Origin: Pacificitalea manganoxidans
GTDB lineage: Bacteria > Pseudomonadota > Alphaproteobacteria > Rhodobacterales > Rhodobacteraceae
Assembly (NCBI RefSeq): GCF_002504165.1
Contig: NZ_CP021404.1
Coordinates: forward strand, 2,170,001 to 2,234,000
DNA length: 64,000 nt
Direction of reading: 5' to 3'
This document shows, in pieces, positions 18,081-29,499 of the stretch. The translations under genes were made by a program, and so were the position numbers. Each line of letters opens with the position of its first letter. Position 1 is the stretch's first letter. The notes under the pieces were generated by a model. It was not told the origin of the DNA and made no database searches. It saw only the letters and a program-made list of their open reading frames with translations.

Positions 18081-18790
18081 GGGAGCCTGCCCGTGGGGTG
18101 GCGCTCGGGCGGGTGAGCGGGTGTGCTTTATGGTGACGTGTTCCTTCCTGCTCCGAGGTTCGCGCAAGGTGACAAAGCGCCAGCCCGTGGGGACGGGCAA
18201 GCGCTCGCCCGCGCGGCCTGCGGCCTTGTTCGCCGGCGGGCGCACTTAGTTCTCAGAGGCGAGCTACACCTGCATTGGTTTGTAAATGCAACGGGAGCCT
18301 GCCCGTGGGGTGGCGCTGCTACGACTGAACGGCGCACTTTATGGCAACACTACCCTCCCCGCTCTGAGGTCAGCGCGAGGTGGCAAAGCGCCAGCCCGGT
18401 GGGGCGGGCAGGCGCTCGCCCGCGCGGCCTGCGGCCTTGTTCGCGGGCGGGTGCGCTCAGACCGTAGGGGCGGGCTACACCTGGATTGGTTTGTAAGTGC
18501 ACCGGGGGCCTGCCCGTGGGGTGGCGCTGCGACGGTTGGAGCCGGTGCGCTTTATGGTGATGTGTTCCTCCCTGCTCGGAGGTTCGCGCGAGGTGGCAAA
18601 GCGCCAGCCCGTGGGGGACGGGCAGGCGCTCGCTCTCGCGCTTCGCTTGTTCGCGGGCGGGCGCGCTTAGCACGACAGGTGCTTACCCGTGAGGTTGCCC
18701 TGTAAAGTTTGTCGGACATGCTCCTCTCCATCTCGAGTTCAGCGCGGCGTGGCCGAGCACCAACCCGCCGGGCCATCAGGCATCCCCACC
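18081..18790 (+). repeat. Tandem array of a structured dispersed repeat (copies A-D)
   Basis: Fills most of the roughly 980 gene-free bases between the YbaK gene and DUF2852. Units start at 18081, 18293 and 18504, a period of 211-212 bp, with a fourth very diverged unit at about 18690-18790. Each unit opens with GCCTGCCCGTGGGG-TGGCGCT and about 100 bp later has AGCGCCA...ACGGGCAGGC, so the two parts can pair (10 + 7 bp) into a long stem. The right part also forms a local 13-bp hairpin, and a further GC stem (CGCCCGCG/CGCGGGCG) follows. Units A/B and B/C are joined by a conserved linker containing CTACACCTG and ATTGGTTTGTAA. Frames open across the units are not considered genes. Confidence 0.85.
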
Positions 18791-18920
18791 CGGCCCGTCA
18801 AGCCGGCCCACCATAGTCAACGCGCCACTAAACCTCCGCCGCACCTGCCGCGCGGCCCTATGTTAAAAACTTTCACATCCACATCTTGAACCGTCCCGGC
18901 GGGCCTCCCATCTGGTGTAA

Positions 18921-18937
18921 TGTGAAACGGGTTCACA
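18921..18937. promoter_or_regulatory. Palindromic operator upstream of DUF2852
   Basis: TGTGAA-acggg-TTCACA is a perfect 6-5-6 inverted repeat, 55 bp ahead of the DUF2852 start. A further half-site TTTCACATCC lies at about 18870-18880. It overlaps a TGTAAT sequence that could be a -10. The binding protein is unknown. Confidence 0.5.
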
Positions 18938-18992
18938 TCGAAACCCACACCGCCAACGCGCCGGGATCGGCGCCCGACCAAGGAGCATACGC

Positions 18993-19433
18993 ATGAACAC
19001 CGCCTTCGCCACCGCCTCGACCTCCGTCCTCGGACGGGCCGAAGCCTGGCTTGACGCGCGGGGCAAGGGCGCATGGATCGCGGCGACAGTCGCAGGGTTC
19101 ATCGTCTTCTGGCCCGTAGGCCTCGCCCTTCTCGCTTACATGATCTGGAGCAAACGCATGTTTTCCGGCAAATGCGCCTCGCGTGGCGCGTCCAAATTCC
19201 GCAACACCCCGTTCAAATCTTCCGGCAACCGCGCCTTTGACGCCTACAAGGCCGAAACCCTGCGCCGCCTGAAGGAGGAACAAGACAGCTTTGAATCCTT
19301 CCTCGAGCGTCTGCGCGAGGCCAAGGACAAGGCCGAATTCGACCAGTTCATGGAAGACCGCGCCAAACGTCCGGCCACGGATGCGGATGCCGACAGCGAC
19401 CGCCCCGCCCCGAACGCCACGACGCAAGCCTGA
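18993..19433 (+). CDS. DUF2852 membrane protein
   Basis: 146 residues. A single strong transmembrane segment (WIAATVAGFIVFWPVGLALL, about residues 28-47, continuing AYMIWSKRM) matches DUF2852. It is followed by a charged, probably coiled-coil cytoplasmic part (TLRRLKEEQDSFESFLERLR) and an acidic tail. Function unknown; the family is widespread in alphaproteobacteria. AAGGAG lies 8 bases before ATG 18993. Confidence 0.85.
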   Translation: MNTAFATASTSVLGRAEAWLDARGKGAWIAATVAGFIVFWPVGLALLAYMIWSKRMFSGKCASRGASKFRNTPFKSSGNRAFDAYKAETLRRLKEEQDSFESFLERLREAKDKAEFDQFMEDRAKRPATDADADSDRPAPNATTQA

Positions 19434-19528
19434 TCTGCCTGTCGTCCCAGACCCCGACACGGGGCGGCCCCCGCCCTGTGTCCTTGCCATCCGCCGCGCA
19501 CATTGCCAATCGAAAGGCACTCCCCCAT

Positions 19529-19990
19529 ATGACCGACATGATGACGAATGCCCTATGGGGTCTGCCTGATCCCGATACCGCCTCCGAATTCTATGACGAC
19601 GTGCCGACCAAGCGGTTTTTGGCATGGCTGGTGGATCTGGTCGTGATTGGCCTGCTGGTGGCGATCACCACCGTGCTGACCGTGTTCATCGGGCTGTTTT
19701 TCCTGCCGCTGCTGTGGCTTGGGATCGGCTTTGCCTACCGGGTGATAACGATGGCACGGGGATCGGCCACGCTGGGCCAGCGACTGCTGAGCCTTGAGTT
19801 CCGCAATCACCGGGGGGAGCGCTTTGGCTTTGGCGAAGCGGTGCTGCATGTGCTGCTTTATACCGTGTCGTGGTCCTTTGTGATCCCGCAGGTGATCTCG
19901 GTCATCACGATCCTTGCCTCGCCGCGCACGCAGTCGCTTTACGACATGGTGCAGGGCACCGCTGCGATCAACCGCGCCGCAGGTGACTGA
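19529..19990 (+). CDS. RDD-family membrane protein
   Basis: 153 residues. The family signature is seen as RFLAWLVDLVVIGLLVAITT (Arg-Asp pattern), then a second hydrophobic segment and the LGQRLLSLEFRNHRGERFG motif, and a third segment near LYTVSWSFVIPQVISVI. The terminal RTQSLYDMVQGT is also RDD-like. Transport or ion-exchange roles have been proposed for the family. ATG 19529 is preferred over ATG 19478. Same strand as DUF2852, 95 bp downstream. Confidence 0.85.
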   Translation: MTDMMTNALWGLPDPDTASEFYDDVPTKRFLAWLVDLVVIGLLVAITTVLTVFIGLFFLPLLWLGIGFAYRVITMARGSATLGQRLLSLEFRNHRGERFGFGEAVLHVLLYTVSWSFVIPQVISVITILASPRTQSLYDMVQGTAAINRAAGD

Positions 19991-20228
19991 GCGGGACCGC
20001 GCCAGGGCTGCACGGGTCGGTCGGCAGCGCCTTGCCCCTGCCCAGCGGCCCGGAGGCGCGCGGTTCAAGCAGGGCTTGGCGGAACGCAATGCCCCTGCTA
20101 CCGTTTTGTCACGACACTGACACGACCCCGAAGCACGGACCCCGCCGCGCCCTATGGGTGCGGCACCTGCATGTGGGACGCCGGCACCTAGTTCCGATCC
20201 GAACCCGAGACCGACACAGAGCCCCCTG

Positions 20229-21059
20229 ATGCGCCACACCCTTCCGATCGCACCTCAGTTCTACGTCACCGCCCCGCAGCCCTGCCCCTATCTCGATGGC
20301 CGGATGGAGCGGAAGCTGTTCACCGCCTTGCAGGGCGAACATGCCGAGACCCTGAATGACACGCTGTCGAAGCAGGGCTTCCGCCGGTCGCAGAATGTGC
20401 TCTATCGCCCGTCTTGCGCGGAATGCAGCGCATGTCTGTCGGCCCGTATCCGGGTGGCCGATTTCCGCCCCAGCCGCAGCCAGAAACGCAACCGGCGCCG
20501 CAACGCGCATTTGCATCGCACCGCGTCGAGCCCTTGGGCCACCGAGGAGCAATACGCGCTCTTCCGCCGCTACCTCGACACCCGCCACGCCGAGGGCGGC
20601 ATGGCCGATATGGACATCTTTGAGTTTGCCGCGATGGTGGAGGAAACGCCGATCCGCAGTCGCGTCGTCGAATATCGCGACCCCGCCGAAGGGCGCCGGG
20701 AGGGCCCGCTCCGCGGGGTCTGCCTGACCGATGTGATGGAGGACGGGCTGTCGATGGTCTATTCCTTCTTCGATCCCGATCTCGCCCGCAATTCGCTGGG
20801 CACCTATGTGATCCTCGATCATGTGGAAATCGCGCGGGAGGCGGGCCTGCCCTATGTCTATCTGGGCTATTGGGTGCCCGGCTCGCCCAAGATGGCCTAC
20901 AAGGCCGGGTTCGACGCGTTGGAGATCTACAAGGCCGGGCGCTGGCAACCCATTGGAGACCCCGCCCGCCACAGCACCGAAACCCACCCTCTGTCGGTGG
21001 ACCCGATTTCGGAACAGGTGGCGCGGATCACACTCCCCGACGGACGCGCGGTCCGCTGA
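20229..21059 (+). CDS. bpt: Aspartate/glutamate leucyltransferase (Bpt)
   Basis: Transfers leucine from Leu-tRNA to N-terminal Asp or Glu, marking proteins for ClpAP through the bacterial N-end rule. 276 residues with the N-terminal cysteine motif [15 protein letters not shown] and the R-transferase core ([37 protein letters not shown]). ATG 20229 is chosen because the extension to 20154 is low-complexity. A companion Aat gene lies at 54802, so both N-end rule transferases are present. Confidence 0.93.
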   Translation: MRHTLPIAPQFYVTAPQPCPYLDGRMERKLFTALQGEHAETLNDTLSKQGFRRSQNVLYRPSCAECSACLSARIRVADFRPSRSQKRNRRRNAHLHRTASSPWATEEQYALFRRYLDTRHAEGGMADMDIFEFAAMVEETPIRSRVVEYRDPAEGRREGPLRGVCLTDVMEDGLSMVYSFFDPDLARNSLGTYVILDHVEIAREAGLPYVYLGYWVPGSPKMAYKAGFDALEIYKAGRWQPIGDPARHSTETHPLSVDPISEQVARITLPDGRAVR

Positions 21060-21146
21060 CGCCAGCGGCGCCGGTGGGGCGTCGTGACAGGGGTGGACCG
21101 CACACGCGCGCGCTTTCACGATGCACCACACGGCGCCTCCGTCGTG

Positions 21147-21517
21147 CTCAGCCCTACCGCCCGCGAACAAGGCAAAGCCGCGTGGGCGAGCGCCTGCCCG
21201 TCCCGGCGCGCTGGCGCTTTGCCACCTCGCGCGGACCTCGGAGCGGGGAGGTGTTTGGCTGGCATAAAGCGCGCGGTTCAGGTGTTGCGGCGCCATCCCA
21301 CGGGCAGGCTGACGTTGCGCCCGGCCTCTCAACGCCCTGCGTTCTTCGGAGATCAGCGCACCCGCTCTCGAACAAGGCCGCAGGCCGCGAGAGCGAGCGC
21401 CTGCCCGTCCCCACGGGCTGGCGCTTGGCCACCTCGCACGGACCTCGGAGCGGGGATGCAGGCCGCACTATAAAGCACACCCGTTCAATCGTTGCAGCGC
21501 CATCCCACGGGCAGGCT
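21147..21517 (-). repeat. Tandem pair of the dispersed repeat, minus orientation (copies E, F)
   Basis: Occupies the 586-base convergent gap between bpt and the copper ATPase. Reading the minus strand, unit F (21517 to about 21350) and unit E (21310 to about 21147) start with AGCCTGCCCGTGGGATGGCG and are 207 bp apart. Both keep the right-hand AGCGCCA/GGCGCT hairpin and the CTTGTTCG tail. The loop of E has changed on both sides of the stem. The remaining bases 21518-21645 hold no recognisable feature. Confidence 0.83.
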
Positions 21518-21645
21518 GACGCTGCACTTTATCGTTGATCTGCCAAGCCTCCGTCGTGTTCACCACCCTAGTTGCAGGCTTGCGTTGCGCAAAGCCCCGC
21601 TACGCTCAATCGTGCCCAGCAAACCAACGCCGACCCGCCCTTTGC

Positions 21646-24114
<2,469 letters not shown>

Positions 24115-24438
24115 AAGCACCTCCGGAAAAATAATGTTGAACGGGGCCCGTGGCCCAAATGGCGCACGGACAGAAAGCGCAGGATCGCGCGCTGGCAAAG
24201 ACCCGCCCACGATCCGCAGGCAATGGGCCCCTCCCAAAGCGGAGGGTCAAGCCCCCCAGCCCCGCAGCCTAGCGTGAAACGCGATTTCCCGCTGCTTTCG
24301 CCCGCCTGCGGCCCGTGGGCTCTCCACCGCCGGCCTGTCTGCCCGAATTAGCCCCGAACCTGCCCAGCAGCCGGGTGTTCACGAAGCTTTGACATCGCCG
24401 TGAGCCCGTATCCCTACGTCAACTGTGGCACAAATTGC

Positions 24439-24479
24439 CACAGGTTCCATCAAACCTGACCACAGTTCCTTGAAACCTG
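24439..24479. promoter_or_regulatory. Tandem direct repeat upstream of the L,D-transpeptidase
   Basis: CACAGGTTCCATCAAACCTG (24439-24458) is followed at 24461-24479 by CACAGTTCCTTGAAACCTG, two imperfect copies 22 bp apart, about two helical turns. This looks like a double binding site for a regulator in the roughly 455-base divergent gap between the copper ATPase and the transpeptidase. Nothing else in the gap is recognisable. Confidence 0.4.
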
Positions 24480-24570
24480 CCGCGACCGGCCTCTTTCCTC
24501 CCCTAGCATACGCGGTTGGGGTCCGGCCCGGGACCGCGTGTTTTCCGATAGTTACGACCCGGAGGTCCCG

Positions 24571-25275
24571 ATGATCCGTCCCTTCACCGCCCCGCTGGCC
24601 AGAATAGTCGCGGCGCTTTGTGCGCTTACCATATTGGCCGCCTGTGGCGCTGCGCCGATGGAGCCGGGCGTCAGCCGCGAGCTTCGCGACATGTATCCGA
24701 CGATGGAGGATAATGGCTGGACCATTCCCGCCGTGCCCGCCCAGTATCTCAATGACGACGTGAAGCGGCAGATTGTGACCTACCGCAATGACCGCACCCC
24801 CGGCACGATCATCGTCGACCCCTATTCGCGCCACCTGTTCTACATCATCGATGGCACCACCGCGAAGCGCTACACCGTCGGCGTCGGCAAGGCCGGACGC
24901 GGCTTTGCCGGGCGCGGCATCATCAACCATCAGAAAGACTGGCCCAGCTGGACCCCGACCCAGCGCATGCTGAAAACCGACCCCGAGCTTTACGGCCCCG
25001 TCGCCGGTGGTATGGAAGGCGGGCTGGACAATCCGCTGGGCGCCCGCGCGCTGTATCTCTACCGCAATGGGCGCGACACGCTCTACCGCATCCACGGCAC
25101 CCCCTACCCGTGGACCGTGGGCGGCATGGACAGCGCGGGCTGCATTCGCCTGTTCCAGCAAGACATCATCGATCTCGCCAAGATCACCGATAACGGCACG
25201 CAGGTGATCGTGTTGTCCGAGGCCCAGTCTGCCGAGGATCAGATCAACCGGGGTCCGCTCGGCGACGGCGTCTGA
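24571..25275 (+). CDS. L,D-transpeptidase lipoprotein (YkuD domain)
   Basis: 234 residues. The N terminus is a lipoprotein signal ending TILAACGA, so it is probably anchored in a membrane facing the periplasm. The catalytic YkuD motif reads YRIHGTPYPW...DSAGCIRL, with the histidine and the nucleophilic cysteine in the right spacing. Such enzymes form 3-3 peptidoglycan cross-links or attach proteins to the wall. GGAGG lies 6 bases before ATG 24571. Closed by a strong terminator. Confidence 0.92.
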   Translation: MIRPFTAPLARIVAALCALTILAACGAAPMEPGVSRELRDMYPTMEDNGWTIPAVPAQYLNDDVKRQIVTYRNDRTPGTIIVDPYSRHLFYIIDGTTAKRYTVGVGKAGRGFAGRGIINHQKDWPSWTPTQRMLKTDPELYGPVAGGMEGGLDNPLGARALYLYRNGRDTLYRIHGTPYPWTVGGMDSAGCIRLFQQDIIDLAKITDNGTQVIVLSEAQSAEDQINRGPLGDGV

Positions 25276-25301
25276 TCGCCGCCCATCCCCCTGAGTTGCC
25301 C

Positions 25302-25340
25302 AAGCGCCGGCCCACATATCGTGGCCGGCGCTTTTCGTTT
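25302..25340 (+). terminator. Terminator after the L,D-transpeptidase
   Basis: A perfect 11-bp stem AAGCGCCGGCC/GGCCGGCGCTT with a 10-base loop, followed by TTCGTTT. Ends 27 bases or so after the coding region begins to be clear. Confidence 0.85.
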
Positions 25341-25644
25341 GGCGGCGGGTATCCGTGGAAGGGGCGCGGCACCCTCCCTGCATCTCCACCTGCGATCAGG
25401 TTCCGGGGCAGGCACCGGCTCCACAGCACCGGGCCAATGCCACGCCGGTTGCCCCACCCAAAGCGGCCACTTGGACAGCCCATGGCAGAAGCGGCCCACC
25501 CGTCATTACCCCACGCCATCCGCCTCCGGTGCGCGCGCCCGCAGGCGGGCTTCTGTCGCGCCCCGCCTCCGCCCTGCCGCTCCGCCGCCCGCCCCGCCTG
25601 CGCCGCTTGGCGCGCGAATCCCCCCCGCGCGGCCCGATTCCGCC

Positions 25645-25673
25645 TTGCATGGCGCGCACGCCACCCATAGAAG
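25645..25673 (+). promoter_or_regulatory. Candidate promoter of tig
   Basis: TTGCAT (25645-25650), a spacer of 17, and TAGAAG (25668-25673), 78 bp before the tig start. The rest of the 410-base gap (25341-25644) holds GC-rich sequence without a gene or repeat that I can recognise. Confidence 0.4.
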
Positions 25674-25750
25674 TGCGCCGAATTGGAGGAAGGCCCCGCT
25701 TCGGCGGCCGCTTCCGCCTATCTGACGACACGGGAAAAAGGACCCATCGC

Positions 25751-27079
25751 ATGCAGGTCACCGAGACCCTGAATGACGGGCTGAAACGCGGCTACGACAT
25801 CACCATTTCCGCCTCCGAACTGGACGCCAAGGTGAACGAGAAGCTGGTCGAAGCCCGCCCCGAGATCGAAATGAAGGGCTTCCGCAAGGGTAAGGTGCCG
25901 ATGGCCCTGCTCAAGAAGCAGTATGGCCAGCGTCTTCTGGGCGAAGCCATGCAGGAAGCCGTCGACGGCGCCATGGCCGAGCATTTCGAGAAAACCGGCG
26001 ACCGCCCCGCCCTGCAGCCGCAGGTCAAGATGAAGGGCGACGACTGGAAAGAAGGCGACGATGTCGAGGTCGAGATGTCCTATGAGGCGCTCCCCGAGAT
26101 CCCTGAGCCCGACCTCTCCGCCGTGACGCTCGAAAAGATGGTCGTGAAGGCCGATGACGCCGACGTCGACGAAGCTCTGGAAGGTCTGGCCAAGCAGGCT
26201 CAGAACTTCGAGGACAAGGACGGCGCAGCCGAGGACGGCGATCAGGTCACGATGGACTTCGTGGGCAAGGTCGACGGCGAGGCATTCGAAGGCGGCACCG
26301 CCGACGATTTCCCGCTGGTTCTGGGCTCCGGTCAGTTCATCCCCGGCTTCGAAGAGCAGCTGGTCGGCGTGAAAGCCGGTGACGAGAAGGCCGTCGAGGT
26401 CTCCTTCCCCGAGCAGTATCAGGCCGCCCATCTGGCTGGCAAAGCCGCCGTGTTCGACTGCACCATCAAGGCCGTGAAGGCCCCGAAGGCCGCTGAGATC
26501 GACGACGAGATGGCCAAGCAGTTCGGCGCCGAAGACCTCGCCGGTCTGAAGTCGCAGATCGCCGAGCGTCTGGAAGCCGAATATGCAGGCGCCTCCCGCG
26601 CGGTCATGAAGCGCGCGCTTCTCGACCAACTGGACGATGCCGTCAAATTCGACCTGCCCCCCGCGCTGGTCGAGGCCGAAGCCCAGCAGATCGCGCATCA
26701 GCTGTGGCACGAGGAAAACCCGGACGTGCAGGGCCACGATCACCCCAAGATCGAGCCCACCGAGCAGCATAAGACGCTCGCCGAACGCCGCGTCCGGCTG
26801 GGCCTCCTCCTGGCCGAACTGGGCCGCAAGAACGAGATCGAAGTGACCGACGCCGAAATGACCCAAGCGGTCATGAACCAAGCCCGCCAGTATCCGGGTC
26901 AGGAGCGTCAGTTCTTTGAATTCATTCAGCAGAACCAGCAGATGCAGCAGCAGCTCCGCGCGCCCATCTTCGAAGACAAAGTTGTCGATTACGTCTTCGA
27001 TCAAGCCACTGTCACCGAAAAGCCGGTCGACAAGGACACGCTGAAAGCCGCGGTCGAGAAGCTCGAAGAAGACGAGTGA
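25751..27079 (+). CDS. tig: Trigger factor
   Basis: Ribosome-bound chaperone and peptidyl-prolyl isomerase acting on nascent chains at the tunnel exit. 442 residues with the ribosome-docking signature [16 protein letters not shown] (about 43-58), an FKBP domain ([20 protein letters not shown]...[16 protein letters not shown], about 160-230) and a long helical C-domain rich in Gln ([16 protein letters not shown]). ATG 25751 has AAAAAGGA upstream; the frame stays open 396 bases further 5' but that part is low-complexity. Ends in its own terminator. Confidence 0.96.
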   Translation: MQVTETLNDGLKRGYDITISASELDAKVNEKLVEARPEIEMKGFRKGKVPMALLKKQYGQRLLGEAMQEAVDGAMAEHFEKTGDRPALQPQVKMKGDDWKEGDDVEVEMSYEALPEIPEPDLSAVTLEKMVVKADDADVDEALEGLAKQAQNFEDKDGAAEDGDQVTMDFVGKVDGEAFEGGTADDFPLVLGSGQFIPGFEEQLVGVKAGDEKAVEVSFPEQYQAAHLAGKAAVFDCTIKAVKAPKAAEIDDEMAKQFGAEDLAGLKSQIAERLEAEYAGASRAVMKRALLDQLDDAVKFDLPPALVEAEAQQIAHQLWHEENPDVQGHDHPKIEPTEQHKTLAERRVRLGLLLAELGRKNEIEVTDAEMTQAVMNQARQYPGQERQFFEFIQQNQQMQQQLRAPIFEDKVVDYVFDQATVTEKPVDKDTLKAAVEKLEEDE

Positions 27080-27099
27080 TCCTCACCCCGCTCTGATAG

Positions 27100-27134
27100 A
27101 AAGCCCGTCGCACATCGCGGCGGGCTTTTTTGTT
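27100..27134 (+). terminator. Terminator of tig
   Basis: AAGCCCGTCGC pairs with GCGGCGGGCTT (one G-T pair, 5-base loop), followed by six T, 21 bp after the stop. Confidence 0.88.
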
Positions 27135-27271
27135 TCTGCCGGAAGGGGATCGCCGGGGAGAGGCAGCGGGATTTTGGCGAAGAACCGACCCAGCCGATGC
27201 ACAGGTCTTCGCGGAACTGTCACCGCACGGGGTCGGATCCAGCCCGATCGCCCTTAAGGCTCAACGCAACG

Positions 27272-27625
27272 CCAGCCTGCCAGTGGGATGGCGCTACAAC
27301 GCTAAGCCAGTGCGCTTCACGGTGCCAAACACTTCACTGCCCAGAGGTCGGCATGAGGTGGCAAAACGCCAGCCCGCCGGAACGGGCAGGCGCTCGCCCG
27401 CGCGGCTTTGCCTTGTTCGCGGTCGGTAGCGCTTAGGTCGACCCAATCGCAGGCCGAGGCAGATCGGCCAACGGGCATTCCACCGTCGAACCTGAGAGCA
27501 ACACCAGCCTGCCCGTGGGATGGCCCACGACGGTTAAGCGGTGTGCTTTAAGCGATCCAACCATCTCCCGCACCGCGATCACACCCGACGTGGCAAAGCG
27601 CGCCCCTTCCCTTCGCTGCCCGGAA
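27272..27625 (+). repeat. Two further copies of the dispersed repeat (G, H)
   Basis: Lies in the 598-base gap between tig and the DMT permease. Copy G (27272 to about 27436) starts CAGCCTGCCAGTGGGATGGC and keeps the hairpin and the CTTGTTCGCG tail. Copy H (27503 to about 27625) starts CAGCCTGCCCGTGGGATGGC but its right half is degenerate (AAAGCGCGCCCC), so it can no longer fold fully. The starts are 232 bp apart. The rest of the gap shows nothing else. Confidence 0.8.
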
Positions 27626-27677
27626 TGATAAGCCCGGCGCATGGCACCTCTGCCGCGTTAACGAAGGACTTCCGCCC

Positions 27678-28550
27678 ATGTCGCCTACCCTTGCCGGCGC
27701 GCTCTGGATGATCGCGGCCATGGCGGCCTTTGCGCTGGAGGATCTGCTGTTCAAGCAGGTGACGGCCACCCTGCCCCCCGGTGAGGCGCTGGTGATCTTT
27801 GGCGCGCTTGGCACGCTGATCTATGCCGGTCTTGCCTATCGACGGGGCGAGCGGCTCTGTCCGCCGGATTTCTTTCGCCGCATCATGGTTCTGCGCTCCG
27901 CCAGCGAATTGTGCGGGCGGCTCTTTTTCGGTCTGGCGCTGGCTTATGTGCCGCTGTCGACGACCTCTGCCATCCTGCAAGCGACGCCTCTCGTCGTGGC
28001 AGCGGGCGCGGTGTGGTTCTTTGGCGAAACCGTCGGCTGGCGGCGCTGGACGGCGATCTGCGTGGGGTTCGCAGGCGTCCTGATGATCCTGCGGCCCGGG
28101 CTTGGCTCCACTGATCCGGCGCTGATCTTTGCGGTGCTGGGCACGCTGGGCTTTGCCGGGCGGGATTTGGCCACCCGCGCCAGCCCGCGCGATCTGTCGG
28201 CCCGGCAGCTAGGCATCGCCGGATTTGCGATGTTGTGCCTCGCCGGTGTGCTGCTGACGATGTGGAGCGGGGATGTCACCCGGCCCGACGCCGCCGCACT
28301 GGGCAAGCTGCTGGTCACCGCAACGGTCGGGGTCTGCGCCTATTTCGCGCTGACTCGCGCGATGCGTTCGGGCGATATCTCGGTCGTCGCGCCGTTCCGC
28401 TATGTGCGTCTGGTCTATGCGATGCTGCTGGGGATCGTCGTGCTAGGCGAACGCCCCGACGCGATGACGCTGATCGGCAGCGCCGTGATCGTTGCAAGCG
28501 GGCTCTACACCCTTATCGCGACCAGTCTGCGGGCGCGGGCGGCGCGCTGA
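27678..28550 (+). CDS. DMT-superfamily (EamA) permease
   Basis: 290 residues made of two EamA repeats, about ten transmembrane helices. The first repeat runs from LAGALWMIAAMAAFALEDLL through VPLSTTSAILQATPLVVAAG; the second ends IVVLGERPDAMTLIGSAVIV, both typical family patterns. The exported metabolite cannot be predicted. ATG 27678. Immediately preceded by degenerate repeat copy H. Confidence 0.88.
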   Translation: MSPTLAGALWMIAAMAAFALEDLLFKQVTATLPPGEALVIFGALGTLIYAGLAYRRGERLCPPDFFRRIMVLRSASELCGRLFFGLALAYVPLSTTSAILQATPLVVAAGAVWFFGETVGWRRWTAICVGFAGVLMILRPGLGSTDPALIFAVLGTLGFAGRDLATRASPRDLSARQLGIAGFAMLCLAGVLLTMWSGDVTRPDAAALGKLLVTATVGVCAYFALTRAMRSGDISVVAPFRYVRLVYAMLLGIVVLGERPDAMTLIGSAVIVASGLYTLIATSLRARAAR

Positions 28551-28568
28551 GGCCGCCCGCCAAAGGGC

Positions 28569-28832
28569 TCAGCCCATGCCAAGCGCTTCTTTATACATCT
28601 CAAGCACCGCTTCTTCCTCGGCGATGTCATCGGGCTCGCGCTTGCGCAGCGAGATCACCTTGCGCATCACCTTGGTGTCGTAGCCACGGCCCTTGGCCTC
28701 GGCCATCACCTCTTTTTGCTGGTCGGCGATGTCCTTCTTTTCGGCTTCGAGCCGCTCAAAACGCTCGATGAACTGCCGCAGCTCGTCCGCGGTCACGCGG
28801 TAGGTGCTGTCGGTCACGCTGCTGTCTTCCAT
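28569..28832 (-). CDS. gapR: GapR-type (DUF2312) DNA-binding protein
   Basis: 87 residues: the whole protein is the DUF2312 domain, with VTADELRQFIERFERLEAEK forming the dimerising coiled coil and YDTKVMRKVISLRKRE the basic DNA-facing part. In Caulobacter GapR binds overtwisted DNA ahead of polymerases and supports chromosome replication. ATG 28832; an in-frame GTG five codons later is possible. Converges with the DMT gene, 18 bp apart. Confidence 0.93.
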   Translation of the reverse strand: MEDSSVTDSTYRVTADELRQFIERFERLEAEKKDIADQQKEVMAEAKGRGYDTKVMRKVISLRKREPDDIAEEEAVLEMYKEALGMG

Positions 28833-29037
28833 CCGCCCGGCTCCTCAATCTCTGCCTGATCGGGGCGCGCGCCGACGCGGCACCGCCCGAAGGCCCTGAC
28901 TACAAAGCTGCACCCCCACCCGCAAGGCCTATGCGCCGCGATGCGCCCGCGGGGGCGACCCTGCGCCGGGGGTTGCGCGCGACGCCCGCGATAGGCTAGG
29001 CGCAGACGCGATATTTACCCTGCCAAAGGACACCGCC

Positions 29038-29262
29038 ATGCCCCTGTGGGATCTGCTCATCTGGACCGGAGCCGCCGTTTCGGTCGCGGGTTTGCTCGGC
29101 ATCATCTGGTGCATCGTGAAAGTGGCCCGCCTGCGCGGCAGCGCCCGCCCGGAGGAGGAAACCCGCCGCGCGATGCAATCGGCGGTAAGCCTGAACCTCG
29201 CGGCGTTCTTCTTGTCGATCATCGGGCTGATGATGGTGGTGATCGGCGTCATCCTGTCCTGA
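29038..29262 (+). CDS. Small two-helix membrane protein
   Basis: 74 residues with two hydrophobic segments: LIWTGAAVSVAGLLGIIWCI (about 7-26) and LNLAAFFLSIIGLMMVVIGV (about 52-71), joined by a basic then acidic loop. It looks like a conserved Rhodobacterales membrane protein, but I cannot name a family. ATG 29038 is preceded by CAAAGGA. Divergent from gapR across 205 bp. Confidence 0.7.
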   Translation: MPLWDLLIWTGAAVSVAGLLGIIWCIVKVARLRGSARPEEETRRAMQSAVSLNLAAFFLSIIGLMMVVIGVILS

Positions 29263-29422
29263 CGCCCCGGTCCGGTCCGACGCCTAATATCGGCTCAAAC
29301 GTGACCGGCGCCTTGCCCCGCCGGACGTTGCAGATGGCGCGCGCGCAACGTGCGCTGCGTCCGGCAACCACCTGAATTCGTGCCACAATCCGGCGCACGG
29401 CGCATTAAGCCGATAGAGTCGT

Positions 29423-29440
29423 TGTTTCGCGTGCGAAACA
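29423..29440. promoter_or_regulatory. 18-bp palindrome in a convergent gap
   Basis: TGTTTCGC-gt-GCGAAACA, with perfect 8-bp arms, lies between two gene ends (29262 plus, 29500 minus). It has operator symmetry but no obvious gene to control, so it may mark an unannotated short transcript or a chromosome-structure site. Confidence 0.35.
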
Positions 29441-29499
29441 TTTTGCGTTCCGCCGTGCGCTCCGCCCCTCTGCGCCGCAACACCCCCCCGGACCGGGCG

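Noticed and set aside
17397-18245. Long 5' extension of the glnE frame (to 18245)
   Set aside because: It runs antisense through the YbaK-type gene and into the repeats; the conserved GlnE sequence starts at ATG 17396.
18081-18700. CRISPR array
   Set aside because: Repeats are about 165 bp with 40-50 bp conserved linkers, not short repeats with unique spacers, and no cas genes are present.
18123-18705. Open frames of 114 and 139 residues running through the repeat array
   Set aside because: They follow the repeat units, not gene boundaries, change frame between units and have the composition of translated GC-rich repeat. Same for frames at 21084-21538 and 27130-27436.
18921-18937. CRP-type binding site
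   Set aside because: CRP needs TGTGA-N6-TCACA; here the spacing is N7, so another regulator is more likely.
25355-25750. N-terminal extension of trigger factor
   Set aside because: Low-complexity Pro/Arg/Ala translation, no ribosome-binding site, and it would remove the terminator-promoter arrangement; ATG 25751 fits the family.
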